Assembly (NCBI RefSeq): GCF_000935125.1
Contig: NZ_JRKI01000017.1
Location: 62,001 to 126,000 of the forward strand
Origin: Streptomyces natalensis ATCC 27448
GTDB taxonomy: Bacteria > Actinomycetota > Actinomycetes > Streptomycetales > Streptomycetaceae
Direction of reading: 5' to 3'
DNA length: 64,000 nt
In this document: positions 45,536-53,562 of the stretch, in pieces
How positions within the stretch are numbered: position 1 is the first letter of the stretch
How the letters are laid out: each line of letters starts with the position of its first letter
Notes under the pieces: generated by a model
Told to the model about the DNA's origin: nothing
Database searches by the model: none
Seen by the model: only the letters and a program-made list of their open reading frames with translations
Position numbers and translations under genes: made by a program

Positions 45536-46324
45536 TCAGGCGAACTCCGGCGCCGACGTCGCCGGCCCGCCCAGCGCATTGCGCCGCTCCGGCATCCGCA
45601 AGGTGACCATCCGCCGCCAGCCGACCGTCCGTTCATACGCGTACATCCCCCAGATCGCGGCGGCGAGCACCCGGGACTTGGCCGCGGGCCAGCGCAGGAT
45701 ACGGCCCATATGAGCCGTCACCGCCAGGCTCACGTCCCGGTAGATGCCGACCTCGGCGAGCGCGCACTCGTGCAGGATCCGCTGGATGGTGCGGCCGTGC
45801 CCCGCGCGGGCCAGCCGCAGCAGTTCCTCGTGGCAGTAGGCGAGGTGGTTGTCCTCGTCCTGGGAGATCATCCGGACCGCCTTGCCGACCTCGGGGTGGT
45901 CGCCGAAGAAGGTCTTGAGCATCTCCATCTGGTCGGCGGCGCGCTGCTCGGTGACCCGGCTGTGCGCGAGGTAGGTGATGACGTCGATGACGGCCAGCGG
46001 CTCGTCGCGGCGCAGTTTGTCGTGGGCCAGTCCGATGCCGCGCCGCTCCAGCAGCATGGTGTAGTCGGTTTCCGCCGGGACGTCGGTGGGGGTCAGACCG
46101 CGCTTGCGCAGCAGGGCGTTGAAGATACGGCCGTGTTTGTCCTCGTCGGCGCCGTGCCGGGCGACCTTGGGGGCGAGCTCCCGCTGCGAGGCGGGCAGCA
46201 GCGCGGCGATCCGGCCGTTCTCCCAGCCGCCCTGGGACTCTCCGCTGGCCGCGATGGAACAGAACAAACGGTACGCATCGTCGCTGTCGACGATCTCCTG
46301 GAACACGCTTCGGGCCGAGAGCAT
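45536..46324 (-). CDS. Ferritin-like diiron-domain protein
   Basis: A 262-aa all-helical protein with metal-ligand patterns ADEDKHGRIFNALL, EQRAADQMEMLKTFF and SQDEDNHLAYCHEELLRLA, typical of ferritin-like diiron proteins such as rubrerythrin-related or tRNA-hydroxylase-like enzymes. ATG 46324 is preferred over a GTG 9 bp upstream because GGAAGG sits 8 bp before it. The role is unknown; it might store iron or oxidise a substrate. It converges on the CorA gene. Confidence 0.85.
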   Translation of the reverse strand: MLSARSVFQEIVDSDDAYRLFCSIAASGESQGGWENGRIAALLPASQRELAPKVARHGADEDKHGRIFNALLRKRGLTPTDVPAETDYTMLLERRGIGLAHDKLRRDEPLAVIDVITYLAHSRVTEQRAADQMEMLKTFFGDHPEVGKAVRMISQDEDNHLAYCHEELLRLARAGHGRTIQRILHECALAEVGIYRDVSLAVTAHMGRILRWPAAKSRVLAAAIWGMYAYERTVGWRRMVTLRMPERRNALGGPATSAPEFA

Positions 46325-46658
46325 CCGCACCACCTTCCGCAGGACCCGTCATGGCAAGTCAAATGCGGCCTCCTGGGTGCGGCAACCGCAGCGACGGCCG
46401 GTGCGCCCGTTGGTGCCCGGGCATGCGCCCGTTCGAACGACTCCCCCCGGTGGCGGCGGGGCGTAACCCGCACGCCACCGGAACGTTGTGCTGCGTGACG
46501 GCCGTGGCGGGGAAGACCCCCGAGCCCCCACCACGGCCGCAGCCCCGAGCGGCCCGGCGCCCACGCGCCGGGCCTTTGCGTGGGTGGGCCTGCCGGGTGC
46601 GTGGGCGGGCCTGCCGGGCCTCGGTGGCGTACGGCGGCCGGGACCGGCCCCCGCCGCC
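46325..46658. other. Gap upstream of the ferritin-like gene with hairpins
   Basis: 334 bp that holds the ferritin-like gene's promoter and two hairpins: an 8-bp stem at 46500-46507/46531-46538 and a perfect 10-bp stem at 46551-46560/46565-46574. The second is listed separately as a terminator. No gene is seen. Confidence 0.55.
46551..46574 (-). terminator. Terminator after the F420-type oxidoreductase gene
   Basis: A perfect 10-bp GC stem (46551-46560 with 46565-46574), 4-nt loop CCAC and flanking TTT on the + strand, 85 bp beyond the LLM gene stop. Confidence 0.65.
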
Positions 46659-47720
46659 TCAGGCCACTCCGGCCCGCTCCACCGCCTCGATCCCGGCCCG
46701 CAGCGACGCCAGCCGCTCCTCCCTCGTGAAGCCCGCCGGGGCGAGCGACAGCGTGGTGACCCCGGCCGCCGCGTACGCCTGCATCCGCTCCGCGATCCGC
46801 TCGACCGAGCCGAGCAGCGTGGTCTGGTCGATCAGCCGCTCCGGGATGGCCGCGGCCGCGCCCTCCTTGTCGCCGGACAGGTACTTGTCCTGGATCTCGG
46901 CGGCCTCCTTCTCGTAGCCCATCCGCTGCGCGAGCTGGTTGTAGAAGTTCTGCTTGCGGCTGCCCATGCCGCCCACGTACAGCGCGGTGTACGGCCGGAA
47001 CATATCGGCCAGCGCGCTGACATCCTTGTCCTGGCCGACCGCGAGCGGCAGCGTCGGACACACATCGAACCCGTCCAGCGTCTTGCCCGCCTGCTCGCGG
47101 CCCGCCCGGAGGTGCGCGACGGCGGTCTCCTCCAGATGTTCGGCCGACGGGAAGATCAGCAGCGCGCCGTCGGCGATCTCACCGGTCTGCCGGAGGTTCT
47201 TCGGGCCGATCGCCGCGATGTAGACGGGGATGTGCGCACGCTCCGGATGGACGGTGAGCTTCAGCGGCTTGCCGGGCCCGCCGGGCAGCGGCAGCGTCCA
47301 GTGCTCGCCCTCGTACGACAGCCGCTCACGGCTCATCGCCTTCCGTACGATCTCGACGTACTCACGGGTGCGCGACAGCGGCTTGTCGAACTTGACGCCG
47401 TACCAGCCCTCGGACACCTGCGGGCCGGACACCCCCAGCCCCAGCCGGAACCGGCCGCCGGAGAGCGAGTCGAGGGTCGCGGCCGTCATGGCGGTCGCCG
47501 CGGGCGTACGGGCGGGGATCTGGAAGATGCCCGACCCGATGTCGATCCGCTCGGTCTGGGCGGCGACCCAGGACAGTACGGTGGCGGCGTCCGATCCGTA
47601 GGCCTCGGCGGCCCAGCACACGGAATAACCGAGGCGGTCGGCCTCCTGCGCCACCGCGAGATTGTCCGCGTCCATCCCGGCGCCCCAGTAGCCGAGGTTG
47701 ATGCCAAGCCTCATGCCCAT
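46659..47720 (-). CDS. LLM-class F420-dependent oxidoreductase
   Basis: A 353-aa luciferase-like TIM-barrel enzyme, likely using coenzyme F420. Motifs include MRLGINLGYWGAGMDADNLA, DIGSGIFQIPARTPAATAMTA, LGLGVSGPQVSEGWYG, HIPVYIAAIGPKNLRQTGEIADG and the C-terminal TTLSLAPAGFTREER. Two ATGs, at 47720 and 47714, share the same GGGGAG; the first gives 4-nt spacing and the second 10. The substrate is unknown. It diverges from the aldo/keto reductase gene. Confidence 0.92.
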   Translation of the reverse strand: MGMRLGINLGYWGAGMDADNLAVAQEADRLGYSVCWAAEAYGSDAATVLSWVAAQTERIDIGSGIFQIPARTPAATAMTAATLDSLSGGRFRLGLGVSGPQVSEGWYGVKFDKPLSRTREYVEIVRKAMSRERLSYEGEHWTLPLPGGPGKPLKLTVHPERAHIPVYIAAIGPKNLRQTGEIADGALLIFPSAEHLEETAVAHLRAGREQAGKTLDGFDVCPTLPLAVGQDKDVSALADMFRPYTALYVGGMGSRKQNFYNQLAQRMGYEKEAAEIQDKYLSGDKEGAAAAIPERLIDQTTLLGSVERIAERMQAYAAAGVTTLSLAPAGFTREERLASLRAGIEAVERAGVA

Positions 47721-47940
47721 GCCGCTCCCCTTACTCGTCAGTAACGTCTCTCCTGCGGGGGACTGTAGCGCGCACGCCGCACGCGCGTCAGCGACTGTTC
47801 CCCTCCGATCCGCACCACTCGGCCAACCGGCCCTCAGGCCCCCTCTCCCGGGGCCTCCATTGGGGCCTCTCCCGGGGCCTCTTCTGCCGGTTGTCCACAG
47901 GTTCCCTGATCGCGGCGCGCGGCGCGTAACCTCAGGGCCC

Positions 47941-48924
47941 ATGGAGCAAAGGCACCTCGGCCGTACGGGCCTTCGCGTGTCCCGCCTCGGCCTGGGCACC
48001 CTCAACTGGGCACGCGACACCGACGAGCAGGAAGCCGCCGACCAGCTCAAGACCTTCTGGGAGGCGGGCGGCACGCTCGTCGACACCGCCGACATCTACG
48101 CCGACGGCGGCGCCGAATACCTCCTCGGCCGACTGACGGACGGCCTCATTCCGCGCGACGACCTGGTGATCGCCACCAAGGCGGGCAGCGTCCTGGAAAC
48201 GGACCGCCGCGTCGACGGCTCCAGACGCCATCTCCTCGCCGCCCTCGACGCCTCCCTGGAGCGCCTGGACACCGATTACGCCGACCTGTGGCAGCTGCAC
48301 GCCTTCGACCCGCACACCCCGCTGGAGGAGACGCTCGGGGCCCTCGACCTCGCGGTCACCAGCGGCCGGGCCCGCTATGTGGGGCTGGCGAACTTCTCCG
48401 GCTGGCAGCTCGCCAAGGCCGCCACCTGGCAGCTGTCCGCACCCGGCGTCCGCACCCGCCTGGCCAGTACGCAGATGGAATACTCCCTGCTCCAGCGCGG
48501 CGTGGAGCGCGAGGTGCTGCCCGCAGCCCTCGACCTGGGCATCGGCCTGCTGCCCTCCTCACCGCTCGGCCGCGGCGTCCTCACCGGCAAGTACCGCAAC
48601 GCCACCCCCGCCGATTCCCGCGGTGCCTCGCAACATCTGGCGCCCTTCGTCGCCCCCTACCTGGACGAGACCGCGGGCCGCGTCGTGGAGGCCGTCAGCA
48701 CCGCCGCCGACGGCCTCGCCGTCACCCCGCTCCAGGTCGCCCTCTCCTGGGTCCGCGACCGCCCCGGCGTCACCGCCCCGATCGTGGGCGCCCGCACAGC
48801 GCAGCAGCTCAGAGCGGCATTGTCAGTGGAGACCCTTAGTCTTCCTGACGAGATCCGCCGGGCGCTGGACGATGTATCGGCTCCGGTGCACCACTACCCC
48901 GACCACGACTGGAGCACGCTGTGA
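47941..48924 (+). CDS. Aldo/keto reductase
   Basis: A 327-aa NADPH-dependent oxidoreductase with the complete catalytic tetrad: Asp and Tyr in VDTADIYADGGAEYLLG, Lys in IATKAGSVL, His in LWQLHAFDP. The cofactor-binding C-terminal part is PLQVALSWVRDRPGVTAPIVG. It starts MEQRHLGRTGLRVSRLGLGT, standard for the family. Its TGA overlaps the GTG of the next gene by GTGA, indicating translational coupling with a RecD-like protein. It contrasts with the broken aldo/keto reductase at 37548. Confidence 0.94.
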   Translation: MEQRHLGRTGLRVSRLGLGTLNWARDTDEQEAADQLKTFWEAGGTLVDTADIYADGGAEYLLGRLTDGLIPRDDLVIATKAGSVLETDRRVDGSRRHLLAALDASLERLDTDYADLWQLHAFDPHTPLEETLGALDLAVTSGRARYVGLANFSGWQLAKAATWQLSAPGVRTRLASTQMEYSLLQRGVEREVLPAALDLGIGLLPSSPLGRGVLTGKYRNATPADSRGASQHLAPFVAPYLDETAGRVVEAVSTAADGLAVTPLQVALSWVRDRPGVTAPIVGARTAQQLRAALSVETLSLPDEIRRALDDVSAPVHHYPDHDWSTL

Positions 48925-51704
48925 CCACCGACCACCTCGCCGGCGACAACCCGCTCGAGCCGGAGGCCACAGGCGAGCGCGAGCCGGCGGCCACAGCCGA
49001 GGAGCGGACGGCCACCGCGGGCGGAACGGCTGAGGCGGATCAGGCCGGAACGGCTGAGGCGGGCGAGGCCGGGGCGGCTGAGACGAACGAGGCCCGGGCG
49101 GCTGAGACAGACGAGGCCGGGGCCGCTCAGGCGGACGAGCCGGCAGCGACACCCGCGGGCCTGGCGGACGAGGGGGCAGCGACACCCGCGGGCCTGGCGG
49201 GCGAGGGGGCAGGAGCAGCCGCGAGCCAGGGGAGCGAGGGACCAGCGGCAAGCACGGGTCAGGGGAGCGATCGGGCGGGGGAAGGCACCACAGCGAGCGC
49301 CGCGCCGGCTGCCGTGGCCAACCCCCCGGCTGCCACGTCCGGGGCGGCCCCGACGGCCGCGCAGCTGGCGGCGGCCGTACGGGCCGTGGAGAGCGGTGCA
49401 CGCCCGGCCGCCTCGTTCTTCACCGGGCCCTCGCGCCCGACCGGACCGACGACCGCGAAGCGTCCCGCGGCAAAGCCGGAGGGTGCCCCGGCGGAGCGCA
49501 GCCGCCCGGGACCGGAGGTGACCGCGCAGCGCACGGCCACCCCACCGAGCGCTCCGCCCGCCGGTCCGGTATCCGCCTCGCAGTCGCCCGCCGCTCCCGC
49601 TGCGGCTCCCCGGCCCATCCCACCGACGGCAGCCGGGCTCGAAGGCGTACGGCAGATCCTGACCGAGGGCGGCGCCCCGGCGGCGCTGGCCGAAAAGACC
49701 GCGCAGGTACTGGGCGAGCGTGCCGCCGAGGCGCTGCGCGCCGACCCCTGGCAGCTGCTCGCCGTACCGGGCGTACGCCCCGACCAGGCCGACGGCTTCG
49801 CCCGCGCCCTCCTCGGCCCCGCCTGCGGCCCGGACGACGAGCGGCGCGCCCAGGCCCTGGTCCTGTGGCTGCTGGAACAGGCCGCCGTCGCGGGCCACTC
49901 CGCCCTTGAGGCATCCGCGCTGCGCGCCGCGCTCTCCCAGCGGGCCGTACCCGACCCCGACGCCGCCCTCGAAACAGCCATCACCGAAGGCGCGGTGCTG
50001 GTCTTCCAGGACGAGCTCGACACCCCGGGCCGCCCCCGCCCCACGGCCGACAGCGACGAGGAGGGCGAGGAAGAGCGCCCCGTCCAGATCCTGCTGGGCC
50101 TCGACCGCTTCGCAATGGCCGAGGAAAGCGTGGCCGACGGCCTGGCGCGGCTGCTCAACACCTTCGAAGCACCGTCCGACTTCGAGGCACCGTCCGACCA
50201 GGAAGCCCCGGGCATTGACGGGGAAACCCCGAGCGACGCGGAATCCCTGAGTACCCCGCACAGCTTGGGCACCCCTGACAGGCAGACGGCCGCCGAAGAC
50301 ACCGGAGACGCCGAGGCCGCCGGGGACGCCGGGGAGACACCCGACGCCGCCACTCCGCCCCACGACTCCGCAACCCCGCCAACCAACGACCACCACATCG
50401 GGGGCAACCACCACACCGAGGGCGGCCTCCCCACAACCCCATCCCGCACCTCCATCTCCCCTTCCCCCTCCCTCACCGCCTGGACGACCGCGGCGGCCGC
50501 CGCCCCGTCTCCCTCCGCCACCGCGCTGATCCGGGCCGCCGCAACCAGCGGCCTGGTGACGCACACCGGCGCCGAGGCGGCCCGCGCCGAACCGGCCGCC
50601 CTGATCGCCGCCGCCCGCTCCCTGGGACTTGCGGCCTACGGCGCCACCCACACCGAAAACGGCCGCCGCCGACTGGCCACCCATCTGGCCGAGGCCGCCC
50701 CCGGCGCACCTGCCGAGAGCCTCGACGCGGCATCGGTGACCGTTTCCGGGCTGCTGTCCGGCCAGGAAGGACCGGGCCGGGACGCCGAAGGCGCCCTCGC
50801 CCTCGACCTCCTGGTGGTCCTGGACGCCCCGCAACTGGACCTGGAATCCGCCGCCATGCTCGTCGAGTCGCTGGCCGACGGCACCCGGCTGATCCTCAGC
50901 GGCGACCCCGCCGTCCTGTGGTCCGGCGGCCCCGGCCGCCTCTTCGCCGACCTCCTCGCGGCCCGCTTCTGCCCCCAGGTGACCTCCCGCACCCCGGACT
51001 TCGACCCGATCGGCGAGCTGGCGTCGGGCATCGGCATCGGCGAGCTCAACGAGGTCGAGGCGCCCGGCAAGGAGGTGGTGATCGTCCCGGTGCACAACGC
51101 CGGCGAGGCGGTCCACCGCACGGTCCAGCTGGTCGCCGACTCCGTCCCCCGAGCGCTGGGCATCCCTGCCGACCAGACCCAGGTCATCACGGTTGGCCAC
51201 GGAGGCGCGGCCGGCACCCGCGCGCTGAACGCCGCCCTGAAGGAACGCCTCAACCCCGGCCCCGGCCGCTTCGCCGGCTTCGACTCCGGCGACCGCATCG
51301 CCTACACCCCGGCACCCGGCCGTACGCTCCCCGGCACCATCACCGGCGCCGACGCCTCCGGCCTCCACCTCGACTGCGACGGCACCGCGCTCACCGTCCC
51401 CCGCGAACAGGTGGAGGCCGGCGCACTACGCCACGGCTGGGCCCTCACCGCCCACCAGGCGGTCGGCCGACGCTGGCCCGCCGCCGTGGTCGTCCTGCCC
51501 GGCGACGCGGCCGCCGGCCTGACCCGCGCCTGGGTCTACACCGCCTTCAGCCGGGGCGAACGCCATCTCTCCGTGGTCCAGGGCGCCGACCAGGCCCTCC
51601 CCCGCGCCGTCACCGAGATCCCCGCAAAGGACCGCACCACCCGCCTCCGCACCCTCCTCCGCCTCCAAAACCCCACCCCGGAATCACTCAGCGAAGGGAA
51701 TTAA
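48921..51704 (+). CDS. RecD2-like protein with degenerate ATPase motifs
   Basis: A 927-aa protein. Residues 1-240 are low-complexity (Glu/Ala/Gly/Thr, with AGEAGAAETNEARAAETDEAG-type repeats). A helix-hairpin-helix region follows at about 240-300 (LAEKTAQVLGERAAEALRADPWQLLAVPGV), as in RecD2. A second Ser/Pro/Asp-rich linker (about 410-520) leads to a helicase-like core at about 540-920. There Walker A has become TSGLVTHTGAEAARAEP (no GxxxxGKT) and Walker B LLVVLDAPQLDLES (no Asp-Glu). The last motif GWALTAHQAVGRRWPAAVVVLP plus VYTAFSRGERHLSVV is preserved. It is probably a non-hydrolysing DNA-binding paralogue. Its GTG start overlaps the stop of the aldo/keto reductase gene. Confidence 0.85.
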   Translation: MTTDHLAGDNPLEPEATGEREPAATAEERTATAGGTAEADQAGTAEAGEAGAAETNEARAAETDEAGAAQADEPAATPAGLADEGAATPAGLAGEGAGAAASQGSEGPAASTGQGSDRAGEGTTASAAPAAVANPPAATSGAAPTAAQLAAAVRAVESGARPAASFFTGPSRPTGPTTAKRPAAKPEGAPAERSRPGPEVTAQRTATPPSAPPAGPVSASQSPAAPAAAPRPIPPTAAGLEGVRQILTEGGAPAALAEKTAQVLGERAAEALRADPWQLLAVPGVRPDQADGFARALLGPACGPDDERRAQALVLWLLEQAAVAGHSALEASALRAALSQRAVPDPDAALETAITEGAVLVFQDELDTPGRPRPTADSDEEGEEERPVQILLGLDRFAMAEESVADGLARLLNTFEAPSDFEAPSDQEAPGIDGETPSDAESLSTPHSLGTPDRQTAAEDTGDAEAAGDAGETPDAATPPHDSATPPTNDHHIGGNHHTEGGLPTTPSRTSISPSPSLTAWTTAAAAAPSPSATALIRAAATSGLVTHTGAEAARAEPAALIAAARSLGLAAYGATHTENGRRRLATHLAEAAPGAPAESLDAASVTVSGLLSGQEGPGRDAEGALALDLLVVLDAPQLDLESAAMLVESLADGTRLILSGDPAVLWSGGPGRLFADLLAARFCPQVTSRTPDFDPIGELASGIGIGELNEVEAPGKEVVIVPVHNAGEAVHRTVQLVADSVPRALGIPADQTQVITVGHGGAAGTRALNAALKERLNPGPGRFAGFDSGDRIAYTPAPGRTLPGTITGADASGLHLDCDGTALTVPREQVEAGALRHGWALTAHQAVGRRWPAAVVVLPGDAAAGLTRAWVYTAFSRGERHLSVVQGADQALPRAVTEIPAKDRTTRLRTLLRLQNPTPESLSEGN

Positions 51705-52052
51705 TCACACTCCGTAAACGTTGCCGTAAAAAGGAAGGAACGCAGGCGGAAGGAAGGCAGGCGGCCCACAAGGCCAACCAATCAACCAACTCAACCAATC
51801 AACGCCTGCCAAGGCCCCAGCCACCCGCCGGTCACCGCGCACAACCCACCCCTACGGGACCCCACGGGAAACGCACCCCTACAGGCCGACCCCCAGCGGG
51901 TGGTGTGCCGCTTCGACCAGGTACAGGCGGGTTCGACCAGGTACAGGCGGGAAACGCACCCCGACGGGCAACGGCCGCCTCACATCACCGCTCCCCGTCA
52001 CCCCGTCGGCACCCCGTCAACGTCACCGCTTCCCGGGTGCCGATCACCACCC
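51705..52052. other. Repeat-bearing gap between the RecD-like gene and the next protein
   Basis: 348 bp without a gene. It holds AACCAATCAACC-type short repeats (about 51775-51805), a 20-nt tandem repeat TTCGACCAGGTACAGGCGGG at 51912-51931 and 51932-51951, a twice-occurring GGGAAACGCACCCC, and one arm (51882-51917) of a 36-bp inverted repeat whose other arm is inside the next gene. Confidence 0.75.
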
Positions 52053-52160
52053 TCACCGCTCCCGATCAAGCGGCTCCAGAAAGTCATCCTCGTCGCCCAG
52101 CTCTTCGTCGAAGACCGAGCTGACGTCGAAGCGGCACACCACCCGCTGGGGGTCGGCCTG
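51882..52160. repeat. 36-bp perfect inverted repeat, one arm inside a gene
   Basis: Bases 51882-51917 are the exact reverse complement of 52125-52160. The right arm codes for the conserved-looking QADPQRVVCRFD of the next protein; the left arm is noncoding. The 207-bp spacer holds the 20-nt tandem repeat. It looks like a partial inverted duplication of the gene's 3' end. Confidence 0.9.
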
Positions 52161-52733
52161 GTCGAACGGCGCGGACAGCCATTCTCCCGGCTCGGCCGGA
52201 TCGTCGGCGGCCGCCACCCACAGCGTGGAGTCGCCCTCCTCCAGGCCGAACTCCTTGTGCCGGGAGGCGATCTCGTCCGGTTCGAACTCCCCGAACAGCA
52301 CCCCCAGCGCCGCATGCACGCTGGTGCCGACCACCCCCGCGGCCTCGCCCGAGCCGTTCGACGTCGCTTCGTCGACAGCGTCCGGGTCGAGATCGGCGAT
52401 GCGCTGCGCCTGATGCAGCAGCCGCTGAGGGTGGGCGACGGTGTAGTCGCGCCGGATCAGCACGCTGAGCGCGTTCGGTTCCTCGGGGCCCGCGTAGGCG
52501 GGCAGGGTCTCGTTCCCGGGGATCTCGAAGGGGGTGACCTCGTCGTGGGCGTCGTAGAGCAGCTCGTCATAGGCCTCAGCCGCCGCGGCGAGCTCGTCGA
52601 ACGCGGCGTAGACGGCCGGGTCGTCCGGCCCCGAGCGGCGTTCGACCGCGTCGAGGTGACGGTCCAGCGCGGCTTTTACCGCCTCTGCGGCGGCACGTAC
52701 CTCGGCAGCGGAAGGCTGCGCAGCATCAGACAT
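52053..52733 (-). CDS. Acidic hypothetical protein
   Basis: A 226-aa acidic, Ala-rich protein with no recognised domain. Helical segments (PSAAEVRAAAEAVKAALDRHLD) begin it and the C-terminal half includes SRHKEFGLEEGDSTLWVAAADD and RVVCRFDVSSVFDEELGDEDD. There is no signal peptide or membrane span. ATG 52733 gives a plausible N-terminus. It is divergent from the 62-aa gene at 52781 with only 47 bp between. Part of its 3' coding sequence is one arm of a 36-bp inverted repeat. Confidence 0.8.
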   Translation of the reverse strand: MSDAAQPSAAEVRAAAEAVKAALDRHLDAVERRSGPDDPAVYAAFDELAAAAEAYDELLYDAHDEVTPFEIPGNETLPAYAGPEEPNALSVLIRRDYTVAHPQRLLHQAQRIADLDPDAVDEATSNGSGEAAGVVGTSVHAALGVLFGEFEPDEIASRHKEFGLEEGDSTLWVAAADDPAEPGEWLSAPFDQADPQRVVCRFDVSSVFDEELGDEDDFLEPLDRER

Positions 52734-52780
52734 AGTGCAGACGCTATCCGTACCGGGGCCGGTCCCGCACAATAGATGCG

Positions 52781-52969
52781 ATGCCGGAATACGAATTCTG
52801 CGATGTGTATGTGCCCCGGGGGGTCTCCCGGTCGGCCGCCACACGCCTGCTGACCGACCATGCCGAGTACGGGCACTGGGAGTTGGACCGCCTCCGCCTG
52901 AACCCCGACGGCAGCCGCAAGGTGCGGCTGCGCCGCCGGATCATCCGACAGCTCCGCGCCACGTGGTGA
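52781..52969 (+). CDS. Small basic protein (DUF5703-like)
   Basis: A 62-aa protein starting MPEYEFCDVYVPRGVSRSAA with a conserved-looking GHWELDRLRLNPDGSRKVRLRR split between strands, and ending RRRIIRQLRATW. This matches the short DUF5703 family of Streptomyces as I remember it. The function is unknown; it is basic, about two thirds beta. It is divergent from the acidic protein. Its last codons fall inside a 24-nt tandem repeat that continues downstream. Confidence 0.75.
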   Translation: MPEYEFCDVYVPRGVSRSAATRLLTDHAEYGHWELDRLRLNPDGSRKVRLRRRIIRQLRATW

Positions 52970-53060
52970 TCACTCACCCGCGCCACTTGGTGGCTGCCCG
53001 CCCGCGCCACGCGGTGGCCCCGAGGCGTGCCACGTGGTGACCGCCTAGCCGCGCCAGGTG
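52957..53060. repeat. Five degenerate 24-nt tandem repeats
   Basis: CGCCACGTGGTG and close variants start at 52957, 52981, 53005, 53028 and 53052 (spacing 23-24 nt). Copies 1 and 4 contain the palindrome CCACGTGG. The array begins in the last codons of the 62-aa gene and extends into the gap. Confidence 0.8.
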
Positions 53061-53361
53061 CCTACCGCTGGGCTCGGCCTGGCCGAGCCACGTCGCGCCT
53101 TCCGCCTGCTACGCATGGTGCCCCCGCGCCAGGAAGTAACCACGCCGGCCACGGGCCGGCGCATCGGGGGCAGCCAGGGGCCGGCCACCGGGTAGGCGCG
53201 CGAGGGCCGCAAAAGCGAGCGGGCCCCTGTCGCCGCCCCAAGGTTGTAGCAGGCGGAAGGTCTGTGCCGAGCCCAGACGTGGCGGGGCCAGACCGAGCCC
53301 AAGGGGCACACCCGGTCTGCCCAAGGGGCACAGCGGCCTGAGGGTCCGGAGATGCCGGGTC

Positions 53362-53424
53362 GGTCGTACCAGGCCAGGCGCAGGTCGTACCAGGCCAGGC
53401 GCAGGTCGTACCAGGCCAGGCGCA
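53362..53424. repeat. Three perfect 21-bp tandem repeats
   Basis: GGTCGTACCAGGCCAGGCGC plus A is repeated three times without change at 53362-53382, 53383-53403 and 53404-53424, immediately before the terminator. Confidence 0.95.
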
Positions 53425-53426
53425 GC

Positions 53427-53465
53427 AGAGCGGGCCCCGTGGCGACAGGGGCCCGCTCTTTTTTC
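53427..53465 (+). terminator. Strong intrinsic terminator with T-tract
   Basis: A 12-bp stem (53427-53438 with 53448-53459), 9-nt loop and a run of five or six T followed by CGTGTTTTC. This is the most classical Rho-independent terminator in the window. On the + strand no protein gene lies closer than 460 bp upstream; on the minus strand it follows the chaplin gene by 100 bp. Confidence 0.9.
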
Positions 53466-53562
53466 GTGTTTTCGCTTCTTGGTCCGCGCTATGCGATCCA
53501 CACCGTGCGTCCGCCCTTGGCGGTGCGCGCTATGTGGTGCGGATCACCGGATGTGGCGCGGA

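Larger units (their letters stand above)
52970..53562. other. 593-bp gap with repeats and a strong terminator
   Basis: No convincing protein gene. It holds the rest of the 24-nt array, a 17-bp inverted repeat (53218-53234 with 53441-53457), a doubled CCCAAGGGGCACA near 53300-53332, three copies of a 21-mer (53362-53424) and an intrinsic terminator at 53427-53465. A small RNA is possible (see findings). Confidence 0.7.

Noticed and set aside
53362..53424. Three identical 21-bp repeats as a CRISPR array
   Set aside because: The copies are directly adjacent with no spacers, and no cas genes are present.
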